A stretch of DNA of 64,000 bases from Oligoflexia bacterium (lineage in GTDB: Bacteria > Bdellovibrionota > UBA1018): NCBI GenBank assembly GCA_023701205.1, contig JAMPXJ010000018.1, positions 23,836 to 87,835 on the forward strand. The letters run 5' to 3'. The notes beneath the pieces were generated by a model that was not told where the DNA came from, did no database searches, and saw only the letters and a program-made list of their open reading frames with translations. Below, in pieces: positions 16,119 through 24,461 of this stretch; the stretch's first letter is position 1, and every line of letters begins with the position of its first letter. The position numbers and the translations under genes were made by a program.

Positions 16119-18788
16119 TCACCTCAACAGGACTTCGCGGGGACGCGCGCCGTCGGCCGGGCCGACGATCCCGCGAAGCTCCATCGTTTCTATCATGCGG
16201 GCCGCGCGATTGTAACCGACCTTGAGGTGCCGCTGCAGGAAGCTCGCCGAGGCATGGCCCGAGCGCTTGACCAGCTCCACGGCCTCTTCCCAGAGCTCGT
16301 CGGACTCATCCTCGCCGTCCGCCCCGTCGCCTTCCTCATCGTCGTCCGTCTCGAGCAGGATCTCGTCGCGATAAGCGGGCTTGCCCTGGCTCTTGAGGAA
16401 CGCGGTGATCTTGCCGATCTCCTCGTCGTCCACGAGCGCGCCGTGCAGGCGAAGGAGCTGGGAGATCCCGGGCGGGATGAAAAGCATGTCGCCGTGACCG
16501 AGGAGCCGCTCGGCCCCCGCGCGGTCCAGGATCGTCTTGGAGTCCACGTAGCTCGCCAGCTGGAAGGAAAGCCGCGACGGCAGGTTGGCCTTGATCAGGC
16601 CGGTGATGACGTCGGTGGAAGGGCGCTGGGTCGCGATCACGAGGTGGATGCCCGCGGCGCGCGCCTTCTGGGCGATGCGCGCGATGGAGACCTCGACCTC
16701 CTTGCGCGCGACCATCATGAGATCCGCGAGCTCGTCGATGATGATCACGATATAGGGAAGCTTGCCCACGCGTGGCGCCCCTGACTCGTCGGGCTCGAAG
16801 GCCTCGATCCAGTCGGAGCCGCTCTGGGGCACGGCCGTCTCGGATTGATTCTCCTCCGCAAGCAGCAGATCGTGCACGACGTCCGCGCCCATCTCTTCCA
16901 CTTTCTGGTTGAAGCCGGCGAGGTTGCGCGCGCCCATCTTGGCCAGGATCCGGTAGCGACGCTCCATCTCGCGGACCGCCCATTTCAGCGCGGTCGAGGC
17001 ATGCTTGGGGTCATCCACGACCGGAAGCAGCAAATGCGGGATGTCCTGGTAGGAGCGGAACTCGATGAACTTCGGATCGATCAGGATCATCCGCAGCTCA
17101 TCGGGCGTGAAGCGGTAGAATAGCGAGCAGATCAGCCCGTTCATGAACACCGACTTGCCCGAGCCCGTCTGGCCGGCGCAAAGCAGGTGGGGCATGCGCG
17201 CCAGGTCCGAAAGATAGCACTGACCGGCGATGTCCTTGCCCATCACGACCGGGATCGCGTGCCGGTGACCGTAGAAGTCCGGGTGCTGCAGGAACTCCCG
17301 CACGTACACCGTCTCGCGATGGTCGCTCGGGATCTCGATGCCCACGACCGACTTGCCGGGGAGCGGCGCGAGAATTCGCACGCTCTGGGCCGAGAGCGCC
17401 ATCGAGAGATCGTCCGCCAGCGCGGCGATGCGCGAGACCTTCACGCCGGGGCCGGGCTTGAACTCGTAAAGCGTGATCACGGGCCCCGGGCGCACGGCGG
17501 TCACCTCGCCGTCGATCCCGAAGTCGGCGAACTTCTGCTTGAGGATCTGCGAATTGGCGATGAGCTTTTCCTTGTCGTAGGTGGACTCCGCCTTGGGCGG
17601 CTTGCGCAGGAATTCCACGGTCGGGAGCTTCCAGTTGCCCCGCTTGGTCGGGCGACGCGAGGCGAGCTTCGCGGCGGCCTTGGCCGCGATCGAAGGCTTC
17701 TGCTCGGCGTGCATCAGCGCGCCGGCGGTGGCGCCGGCGGGTGCCTTCTCGTGCGGCAGGATCGCCGGGGCCTTGCCGGCACCCGAGGCGTCGACGGGAG
17801 CCGGAGGCAGGCCGTTTTCGAGCTCCGGAAGCGCATTGGGTCGGCTATCCATCGGCCCGGGCCTCGAGGCATCCTTGAGCTCGGGAAGCTCGGCATCTTC
17901 GCTTTCGTCGTCGTGTTTCGAGGCGATCTCGGGAATGTTCGGGAGCTTGAGCTGCTTGGCGCCCTTCGGCACGCCGGCTTCGACCACCTCGGCGCCCACC
18001 GTGATTTCACGTTTGCCCGTCCCCGCCTCCACCGCCGCCGTCGCGGCCATGCGCTCTTTCGCGCGGCTAATGGCGCCCTCGATGAGCTTCTGCAGGAAAT
18101 CCCCCGCCGCATGGGCGCCGCGCATCGCGAGGAGTCCCAGCAGGTAGATGACATACGTGCTCACGAGGCGGAACACGCGCCAGGAGACAGCGGAGACGAA
18201 GCGGATCACGGCCGCCCCCATGCGCGCCACGCTGAGCGGCGTCGAAAGCGCCAGGGCGATGCAGAAAACCAGAAGCGAGACGATTGACGAGCCCAGCGGG
18301 TTGAACTGCCGGACCAGCAGGTCCGCGACCCACGCGCCGAAGGCGCCGCCGGTCAGGATCAGCGTGCCGGCGTAAGGCCAGTATTTCCATTGCAGCGACA
18401 GGAAAACCGTCAGCGACATCACCGCGACGGTCATCCCGCCCAGGGTCCCGACCACGCGAACCGTGCCTTCGCGCTTGTGGACCGCGGCGGCGATGAAGAA
18501 GAACGCCGCCGGAATCAGGAAGCCCCCCATTCCGAAGGCCTGAAGAACCAGCGACGCGAGGTAAGCCCCCACCCGGCCGCACGCGTTCTGCGCCTCGCCC
18601 GTATTATTGCTGAAAAGCGAGGGATCCGCCGGCGCGTAGGTGACGAGCGCGAAAACGAGAAAGATGCTGAAGGCGAACGTGACGATGCTGCTGACTTCCG
18701 TGAGCGGCGTCTTGACGCTTTTCTTTTTCTGGGCACTTGCGTTAGGCGCCCAACTTCCATGTCGGTTTTCCATTCTCCTATGGTACAT
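16119..18788 (-). CDS. ftsK: DNA translocase FtsK/SpoIIIE
   Basis: An 889-aa septal DNA pump that clears and resolves chromosome ends at division. The N-terminus has four to five membrane segments (about 30-190), followed by an Ala/Pro/acidic linker, the motor with Walker A GQTGSGKSV (near 540) and Walker B IIIDELADL, and a C-terminal winged-helix gamma domain (AVELVKRSGHASASFLQR) that reads polar KOPS sequences. The linker is short compared with E. coli. A second ATG at 18773 has AGGAG one base away; either start leaves domains intact. It is divergent from the ROK gene with only 8 bp between the annotated starts. Confidence 0.95.
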   Translation of the reverse strand: MYHRRMENRHGSWAPNASAQKKKSVKTPLTEVSSIVTFAFSIFLVFALVTYAPADPSLFSNNTGEAQNACGRVGAYLASLVLQAFGMGGFLIPAAFFFIAAAVHKREGTVRVVGTLGGMTVAVMSLTVFLSLQWKYWPYAGTLILTGGAFGAWVADLLVRQFNPLGSSIVSLLVFCIALALSTPLSVARMGAAVIRFVSAVSWRVFRLVSTYVIYLLGLLAMRGAHAAGDFLQKLIEGAISRAKERMAATAAVEAGTGKREITVGAEVVEAGVPKGAKQLKLPNIPEIASKHDDESEDAELPELKDASRPGPMDSRPNALPELENGLPPAPVDASGAGKAPAILPHEKAPAGATAGALMHAEQKPSIAAKAAAKLASRRPTKRGNWKLPTVEFLRKPPKAESTYDKEKLIANSQILKQKFADFGIDGEVTAVRPGPVITLYEFKPGPGVKVSRIAALADDLSMALSAQSVRILAPLPGKSVVGIEIPSDHRETVYVREFLQHPDFYGHRHAIPVVMGKDIAGQCYLSDLARMPHLLCAGQTGSGKSVFMNGLICSLFYRFTPDELRMILIDPKFIEFRSYQDIPHLLLPVVDDPKHASTALKWAVREMERRYRILAKMGARNLAGFNQKVEEMGADVVHDLLLAEENQSETAVPQSGSDWIEAFEPDESGAPRVGKLPYIVIIIDELADLMMVARKEVEVSIARIAQKARAAGIHLVIATQRPSTDVITGLIKANLPSRLSFQLASYVDSKTILDRAGAERLLGHGDMLFIPPGISQLLRLHGALVDDEEIGKITAFLKSQGKPAYRDEILLETDDDEEGDGADGEDESDELWEEAVELVKRSGHASASFLQRHLKVGYNRAARMIETMELRGIVGPADGARPREVLLR

Positions 18789-18796
18789 GGGGTTTC

Positions 18797-19804
18797 ATGG
18801 CACAGAAAGTCCCCCAAAGGTTTTTGGCCTACGATCTCGGCGGCACGAAGGTTGCGGTCGGGATCGTCACCGCCAGCGGAAAAGTGCTCGAAGAGGTTCG
18901 CGAGCCCGTGGTGATCGAGAAAGGCAAGGCGGCGGTGGTCCGCCAGCTCGCCGAGCTCGGTCAGGGGCTGCTCAAACGCCATCGCGGCATCCGCCGTGTG
19001 GGCATGGCGTCGGCGGGCCCTTTGGATCCCGCGACGGGAATGCTGCTGGATCCCACCAATTTCACGAGTATCCAGGGCAGCTGGGGAAAAACCCCGATCG
19101 CGCGCCTCCTGGGCGCGAAGCTCCGCCTCCCCGTCACGCTCGAGAACGACGCTGCCGCCGCGATCCTCGCCGAACACTGGGTAGGGGCGGCGCGCGGCTA
19201 CGACAACGCCATGATTTTGACGCTCGGAACGGGACTGGGTACCGGAATCCTCTGCAATGGCGAGCTTCTCCGGGCCGGCCAGGGCCTGCATCCGGAAGCC
19301 GGGCACCTGATCCTGCGCGCCGGCGACGAGTCCGCACCCTGCGGCTGCGGAAATCTCGGCTGCGCCGAAGCGTTCCTTTCTGGGCGCAACTTCGCGCGCC
19401 GGGTGCGCCCGCGTTTCGCCGATCCCACCCTCACGGCCAAGGACATCGCGGAGCTGGCTCGTGGCGGCGATCCGCGCGCGCTGGCCGCTTTCGACGAGTA
19501 CTCCTCGATCATGGCCACGGCGATCCACAATTACGCCGTCATCTACGCTCCGGAAATGGTGGTACTCACGGGGAGCTTCGCGGCCGCGTCCGACCTCTTC
19601 CTCAAATCGACCCGGGAGCGCCTCAAAGCACTGCTGGCGCGCCGGCGGGTGGGGGTGGATCTTCTTCCGAAGCTCGTGATCTCCAAACTCGACAACCAGG
19701 CCGGCCTCATTGGCGGCGCATTCGTCGCCCGGCAGGCCGCCCTCCGGGGCGAGCCCAAAGACAGCCGCGACGTCAAAGCGGGAAATTCACGCCGAGTCCG
19801 ATGA
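18797..19804 (+). CDS. ROK-family sugar kinase (glucokinase-like)
   Basis: A 335-aa ROK protein without an N-terminal HTH, hence an enzyme rather than a repressor. The ATP loop DLGGTKVAVGIV (13-24), catalytic segment LENDAAAAILAEHW and the zinc motif CGCGNLGCAEAF are all present, as is the ExGH-type HPEAGHL. Likely substrate is glucose or a related hexose such as N-acetylglucosamine or N-acetylmannosamine; the choice cannot be made here. The C-terminus overlaps the convergent outer-membrane-type gene by 32 bp. Confidence 0.9.
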   Translation: MAQKVPQRFLAYDLGGTKVAVGIVTASGKVLEEVREPVVIEKGKAAVVRQLAELGQGLLKRHRGIRRVGMASAGPLDPATGMLLDPTNFTSIQGSWGKTPIARLLGAKLRLPVTLENDAAAAILAEHWVGAARGYDNAMILTLGTGLGTGILCNGELLRAGQGLHPEAGHLILRAGDESAPCGCGNLGCAEAFLSGRNFARRVRPRFADPTLTAKDIAELARGGDPRALAAFDEYSSIMATAIHNYAVIYAPEMVVLTGSFAAASDLFLKSTRERLKALLARRRVGVDLLPKLVISKLDNQAGLIGGAFVARQAALRGEPKDSRDVKAGNSRRVR

Positions 19805-20330
19805 CCTCGTGGCTGATTTCGCCGCGCAGATGAACGGACTGGCTGAGTTTCCAGAACGCTCCGGCCGCCAGCCGCGGGAAAATCTCGAAGCTGTTGCCCA
19901 GGGCGGAGTCCGTGATGTACCCCGCGATCCCCCCGAGGGAATAAAACGACCAGTCTGCGTTGCGGACGAAATCCCAGCGCAGGTGCGTGCTGTAGAAAAA
20001 CGCGTTCGAGCCACTCAGGAACGTCGGGCCCAAGACCAGCTCCGCCCAGCCCGCGTCGTTGATGTCGGGAATGAAACCTTCGGGCATGACGTTATGACTT
20101 CCCGCGATCAGCACCCCGAAACCCGCCGTCGCATCGACCAATCCCAGGCCCGTGAGCAGGCCGGCACCGAAGCGAGCCTCCTCGGGCGCGCCTTTCCAGT
20201 CCTCCCCCGAAGCGGCGGGCTCGATGGCCGGGTGGGCCTTTTTCGCCTGCGCCGAAGCGGAAAGCGGAAGGGCCCCCAGGAAAAAGGCCGAAATAAGGAC
20301 GATCGGAAGCGCGCGCGGAAACTTGATCAT
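19773..20330 (-). CDS. Exported beta-rich protein, probably outer membrane
   Basis: A 185-aa protein with a signal peptide (MIKFPRALPIVLISAFFLGA, cleaved around SASA-Q). The mature part is rich in Gly and aromatic residues with alternating strands (FYSTHLRWDFVRNADWSFYS, LGGIAGYITDS) and ends VIGLGVNFPL, close to a barrel-closing strand. It is short for a complete barrel of eight strands but possible. It sits 10 bp after the Nudix gene and may be its operon partner. Function unknown. Confidence 0.65.
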   Translation of the reverse strand: MIKFPRALPIVLISAFFLGALPLSASAQAKKAHPAIEPAASGEDWKGAPEEARFGAGLLTGLGLVDATAGFGVLIAGSHNVMPEGFIPDINDAGWAELVLGPTFLSGSNAFFYSTHLRWDFVRNADWSFYSLGGIAGYITDSALGNSFEIFPRLAAGAFWKLSQSVHLRGEISHEVIGLGVNFPL

Positions 20331-20340
20331 GCGGGGAAGA

Positions 20341-20937
20341 TTAACCCAGCTTCTCCAAACGATCGAGCAGGTTTTTGATCATCGCGCCGGTCGCGCCCCA
20401 GATCCGGTAACCCCCCACCTGGTAGACATGGATCGGATAGCTCACCGTGCCGACCTTACGCGTCTCGCGGCGATAGACGCCGGGCTCCAGCAGTACGGTG
20501 AATGGAACCCAGAGCGCCTCCGCGATCTCGTGCACGCTGTTCCGCAGGGGAACTTCGTGCGCGGGCGCCAGGAGCGTGCCCACTACCGGCACCACCCAAT
20601 ATCCCGTCGGCGTCCAGAGTCCCGGCAATCGGCCGAGCACCCGTACCCGGTCTCGGGGGATGCCCACCTCCTCTTCGGTCTCCCTCAGCGCGGTGAGGAT
20701 AATGCCTTCGGGGCCCCGGAGCTCCTCAGGCTCGCAGTTTCCGCCCGGGAACGCCATCTGCCCCTTGTGGGTCTCGACCTTGTCGGTCCGGCGCGTGACC
20801 AGAAGCGCCTGCTTGCCGTCGTGCTCGCCGAAAAGCATGAGCACGGCCGCGGGACGTCCCTGCGGCGTGAGAGGTCGTTCCGAATAGGGCAGCTCGAGCT
20901 TCAGCGCGGACTCGAGACGCTCCTCGAAGGACCTCAT
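20341..20937 (-). CDS. Nudix hydrolase, CoA pyrophosphatase (NudL) type
   Basis: A 198-aa Nudix protein. The signature begins GQMAFPGGNCEPEE and continues to TALRETEEEVGI, with the catalytic REx2EE. The GQMAFPGG element before the box and the LPGLWTPTGYWVVPVVG segment are typical of the COG0494/NudL group, which splits coenzyme A into phosphopantetheine and 3',5'-ADP. A role on other nucleotides cannot be excluded. Its ATG overlaps the stop codon of the response-regulator gene by 4 nt. Confidence 0.85.
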   Translation of the reverse strand: MRSFEERLESALKLELPYSERPLTPQGRPAAVLMLFGEHDGKQALLVTRRTDKVETHKGQMAFPGGNCEPEELRGPEGIILTALRETEEEVGIPRDRVRVLGRLPGLWTPTGYWVVPVVGTLLAPAHEVPLRNSVHEIAEALWVPFTVLLEPGVYRRETRKVGTVSYPIHVYQVGGYRIWGATGAMIKNLLDRLEKLG

Positions 20938-22268
20938 GACTTCCCCCTCAGATCGATACCGTAACGCTGCGCCTTGCGATACAGCGTGGCGCGGTCGATC
21001 CCCAGGATCTCCGAAGCACGCGACTTATTGAAGCTCACGTCCTGCAGGATCTTGAGGATGTGCGCCTTCTCCATCTCCTCGAGCGAACTCGGCGCGGCGG
21101 GCGATCCACTCGGCGCTCCCGGCTCGGCGCTCGCGGCCGACGCCCGTCCCCTGAGGATTTCCGGCGGGAAATCCTCAGAAAAAAGCACCGAGGTGTTCGT
21201 CATGGCCACCGCCCGCTCGATGGCGTGCTCGAGCTCCCGGACGTTTCCCGGCCAGCCGTAAGCCCGCAGCAGCGCCATTCCCTCCTCGGAGACATGCGAT
21301 ACGGCCTTGGCGTTCCGTGCCGAAAAAACCGTCAGGAAGTGATTCACGAGATCCGGGATATCCTCGACCCGCTCCCGAAGGGGCGGCAGCTCGATCAGGA
21401 TCACCTTGAGGCGATAGAAAAAATCCTCCCGGAAGCGGGACTCCCGCACCAAGGCGTCGAGATCATCGTGCGTGGCGGCGATCACGCGGAGATCGAGCCT
21501 CCCCAACGGCTTGTACTCCCCTTCCTGCAACGCGCGCAGCAGCTTGACCTGAAGCGCGGCCGCCAGGTCGCTCACCTCGTCGAGAAAGAGCGTTCCGCCC
21601 TGCGCTTCCATGAAGACGCTTTCCAGCCCGCTCTCCGAAAGCGCGCCGCAGTTGACCGGCACGAAGGCCTTCGCCCGCCGGGGTCCGTTGTCGTGGATCG
21701 CCCGCGCGACCAGCTCCTTGCCCGTGCCGCTTTCGCCGGTCACGAGCACCGTGCTCGTCGACATCGCCGCGCGCGCAAGCGCCTTGTAGACCTCGACGAT
21801 CCGGGGCGACTTGCCGATGAGGGCCCTGGCGGGCGCGCCCAGCCGCCCGTCGGGGAGCGGCTTCCCGCTCGTCGAGGCCCGCAGCGCCTCGCCGTGCTTC
21901 GCGGCGCGCGCCACTACCGCCTTCAGATGATCGATCTTGAAGGGCTTGCTGACATAATCGAACGCTCCCTCCCGGATCGCTTCGATCGCGCCCTCCATGC
22001 TCCCGAAGCCGGTCATCAGGATCACCACCGCCGACGGATCCGCCCGGCGCGCCTCGCGCAGCACGGCGAGCCCGTCGAGCTCGAGCATCCGGATGTCGGA
22101 AAGGATGATCTGGAAAGTCTCCGCCGCGAGCAGCTCGAGCGCCTTCTCCCCGCTCGCCGCCAGCGAAACCGCGTAGCCTTCCTTCTCGAGGACCTCGCGC
22201 AGGAGCCGCCGGGTCACTTCGTGATCATCGACAACCAGAATCGGGACTTTTTCGGCCGCATCGCTCAT
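20934..22268 (-). CDS. NtrC-type response regulator lacking the GAFTGA loop
   Basis: A 444-aa regulator: receiver domain (phospho-acceptor D58 in LSDIRM), AAA+ domain (Walker A GESGTGKE 178-185, Walker B GTLFLDEV) and a Fis-like HTH (NKSRASEILGIDRATLYRK). The stretch between CGALSESGLES and the Walker B region is about 20 residues shorter than in canonical proteins: the ELFGHxxGAFTGA loop that contacts sigma-54 is absent. Such forms (for example Rhodobacter capsulatus NtrC) work with sigma-70 RNA polymerase. It starts 8 bp after the histidine-kinase stop, so the two form a pair; ATG 22268 chosen because the upstream extension is the kinase gene read in another frame. Confidence 0.9.
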   Translation of the reverse strand: MSDAAEKVPILVVDDHEVTRRLLREVLEKEGYAVSLAASGEKALELLAAETFQIILSDIRMLELDGLAVLREARRADPSAVVILMTGFGSMEGAIEAIREGAFDYVSKPFKIDHLKAVVARAAKHGEALRASTSGKPLPDGRLGAPARALIGKSPRIVEVYKALARAAMSTSTVLVTGESGTGKELVARAIHDNGPRRAKAFVPVNCGALSESGLESVFMEAQGGTLFLDEVSDLAAALQVKLLRALQEGEYKPLGRLDLRVIAATHDDLDALVRESRFREDFFYRLKVILIELPPLRERVEDIPDLVNHFLTVFSARNAKAVSHVSEEGMALLRAYGWPGNVRELEHAIERAVAMTNTSVLFSEDFPPEILRGRASAASAEPGAPSGSPAAPSSLEEMEKAHILKILQDVSFNKSRASEILGIDRATLYRKAQRYGIDLRGKS

Positions 22269-22276
22269 TCGATCAC

Positions 22277-23698
22277 CTATGCCTGATAAGGAATCCTGAG
22301 CGTCACGCGCGTCCAGGCACCTTCCTTGGAATCGATCCCCAGCGTTCCGTCGTACTTCTGCATCAGCTGCTGGGAGATGGTGAGGCCGAGCCCGGTTCCT
22401 TCTCCCGGGCGCTTCGTCGTGAAAAACGGCTTCAACACGTTCTCGAGATCCGACTTGGGAATCCCCTCGCCCGTGTCCAGGACCGAGATCTCGGCCCAAT
22501 CCCGACCCTGCTCCGAAGCGATCCCCGTGGCGACCTCCAGCTGCAACCGGGACCGCGCGGCGCTTTCCTGCTTGGCGCGCAGGCTATCGAGCGAGTTGCT
22601 GAGCAGGTTCGTCAGCACCTGCTCGATATCGAGCGGCACCACCCGAACCGGGCCCATCTTCCGATCGAGCGAGCGCCGGGCTTCGACTCCCAGCGCCTGG
22701 ATGCGCGGCCCCAGCATCCCGAGCGATTTGTCCACGAGTCGATTGAGGTCCACGAGCTGCCTCTGCGATGCGGGCTTCGCCGTGCTCTGCAGGAAGCCCT
22801 TGACGATCTCCTCGATCTTCTGGAGCTGGTCGTCCACGATCTGAAGCCGTTCGCCCGCTCCGCCGGGCGGCACGGGTCCCAGATCCTCCTTGAGCAGCTG
22901 CAGGTGGCCGCCGACGGCATTGAGGGGCGTGCCGATCTCGTGCGCGAAGCTCGCCGTGAGCTGCCCCATGACCGCGAGCTTCTCCGTGTTCATCAGCTGG
23001 CGCTGGGCCTCGTGGAGCTGCTCGGTGAGCTGCAGGTTCTGCGACTCGGCGAGCCGGAGGAGCCTCTCGTTGCGCAAGGTCTTCCGCAAAAAGAAGCCGA
23101 GCACCAGCAGGAGCGTCGCGACGCTGAAAGCCGCCGAGGTCGCGGTCGTTTTCCAGAGCGTCTCCATGATCCGGCCGACGAGCTTCAACGAAAGCACGAC
23201 GTGCACGCTTCCCAGCACCTTGCGACCCTTGCCCTCCCGCCCTTTCTGCTCTATCGGGACATTGATCTCCCAGGTGCGCAGCCCGGAGTCGTCCTCGCGA
23301 AGCTCACTGACGATCTTCTCGTGCACCGGAAAGACCGGAAGCGGCACGCCCGGCTCCTCCTCGACGTTCGAGGCGATGTTCCGCGGGGTTCCGGTCGTTG
23401 CGTCCGGAACGATGACATCGATCCGTTGGAGATTGGGTTGGGTGTAAAGGATTTCCTGGATGCGGCTTTCGATCCGCGCTGTCGCATCAGGGGCCTGCAG
23501 CCATCGGGAGGCCACGATCTCTGCCGCGAGCGTCCGGGCTGCCGTGATCCCCACCTGGCGCAGTTCCGCCTCGAGTACCGGCTGTGTGAGCTTGTTCTCG
23601 GCGATCGTCACGACCAGCGAGGTCGGAACGATCACGGCCACGAGCGTGAGAACGATCTTGGCCTGGAGGTCCAGGCGCTTGGTTCGGATGCGCTTCAT
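22277..23698 (-). CDS. Sensor histidine kinase
   Basis: A 473-aa membrane sensor. TM1 (~13-31) and TM2 (~184-205) flank a ~150-residue extracytoplasmic sensor. A coiled linker leads to the HisKA motif FAHEIGTPLNAVGGH with H253. The catalytic domain has the N box (LTNLLSNSLDSL), DTGEGIP, and G2 box GEGTGLGLTISQQL. The H-box variant HEIGTPLNA resembles NtrB/ZraS-type kinases that pair with NtrC-family regulators, which fits the regulator gene 8 bp downstream. The signal is unknown. ATG start MKRIRTK gives a standard positive-inside N-terminus. Confidence 0.93.
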   Translation of the reverse strand: MKRIRTKRLDLQAKIVLTLVAVIVPTSLVVTIAENKLTQPVLEAELRQVGITAARTLAAEIVASRWLQAPDATARIESRIQEILYTQPNLQRIDVIVPDATTGTPRNIASNVEEEPGVPLPVFPVHEKIVSELREDDSGLRTWEINVPIEQKGREGKGRKVLGSVHVVLSLKLVGRIMETLWKTTATSAAFSVATLLLVLGFFLRKTLRNERLLRLAESQNLQLTEQLHEAQRQLMNTEKLAVMGQLTASFAHEIGTPLNAVGGHLQLLKEDLGPVPPGGAGERLQIVDDQLQKIEEIVKGFLQSTAKPASQRQLVDLNRLVDKSLGMLGPRIQALGVEARRSLDRKMGPVRVVPLDIEQVLTNLLSNSLDSLRAKQESAARSRLQLEVATGIASEQGRDWAEISVLDTGEGIPKSDLENVLKPFFTTKRPGEGTGLGLTISQQLMQKYDGTLGIDSKEGAWTRVTLRIPYQA

Positions 23699-23816
23699 AT
23701 CGGGAGCACGACCACTTAATCACAAGCGATCGCCGACGCGCAAGCCAGGGACGAATGACGCACCGGGCGCTCTTCGACACGAAAACCGGCTCCATCTTCA
23801 AACGCCGAGGATCAGC

Positions 23817-24338
23817 TTATTGGGTGGGAGGGCTGACCGGCTGCGGAACTTCGACCGCGGCAGGCGTATCGTGCAGAGGCATATCCATGGGATGAGGGTC
23901 CGCCGGCTGCTGGGGCTGCGGCCGGGATCTCTTGGTCCGAGCCAGCTTCTTCCCTTTTTTCGAGCCTTTTTTTGCTTTCGCCGATTTCTTGCCCTTGGCG
24001 TTCTTCTTGTTGCTCTTTCCCTTCTTCTTGGCCTTTTCCTTCTTCTTCGAGGCGGGGTGACGGGCCTTCTTGGTCTTCTTGCCCTTTTTCGCCTTCGTCA
24101 CCACGACCGAGGACTCCCCCGCGGGCGCGGCGACCGCTTCAGTCACCGGGGCAGGAGCTGTCGGGAGCGCTGGAGCCCCGGCGGGCACCGGCGCGGCGGC
24201 AGGAACCGCGACAGCGGCCGGGGCCGGATCCGCCGCGTTCGCGATCGAGGTCAAGGCAAAAGCGGTCAGGACCGCCATCGCAAGCGCCTTGCCGGGCGTC
24301 CTGCGCGGGTTCTTCTTCGAAGCTTCCGAAAACTTCAT
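23817..24338 (-). CDS. Exported Ala/Pro- then Lys-rich low-complexity protein
   Basis: A 173-aa protein. The start at 24338 (MKFSEASKKN) is preferred over an in-frame ATG at 24365 because GAGGAGAG lies about eight bases upstream of it. A signal peptide (ALAMAVLTAFALTSIANAAD) is followed by an Ala/Pro-rich section (~35-75), then a strongly basic Lys-rich block (~80-145) resembling histone H1 tails, and a Pro-rich acidic end. The signal peptide argues for envelope location rather than a nucleoid role; it might bind anionic polymers such as DNA, LPS or teichoic-type chains. Function unknown. Confidence 0.7.
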   Translation of the reverse strand: MKFSEASKKNPRRTPGKALAMAVLTAFALTSIANAADPAPAAVAVPAAAPVPAGAPALPTAPAPVTEAVAAPAGESSVVVTKAKKGKKTKKARHPASKKKEKAKKKGKSNKKNAKGKKSAKAKKGSKKGKKLARTKRSRPQPQQPADPHPMDMPLHDTPAAVEVPQPVSPPTQ

Positions 24339-24461
24339 AGAAAAGTCTCTCCTCAGAGTTTCCATTTAAAGTCGATTCCTTAGTTATTCCATAGGAATCC
24401 CTGGTCGTACAGGAAAGTTTGCGCTTGCTTCCGCCCATGCGGCCATGCCACCAGAAGGGGA

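Noticed and set aside
17187..18287. A 366-codon plus-strand ORF
   Set aside because: Antisense to ftsK; composition is typical of GC-rich shadow frames.
22269..22499. A 77-residue N-terminal extension of the response regulator
   Set aside because: The extension is the histidine-kinase gene in another frame; ATG at 22268 begins a standard receiver domain.
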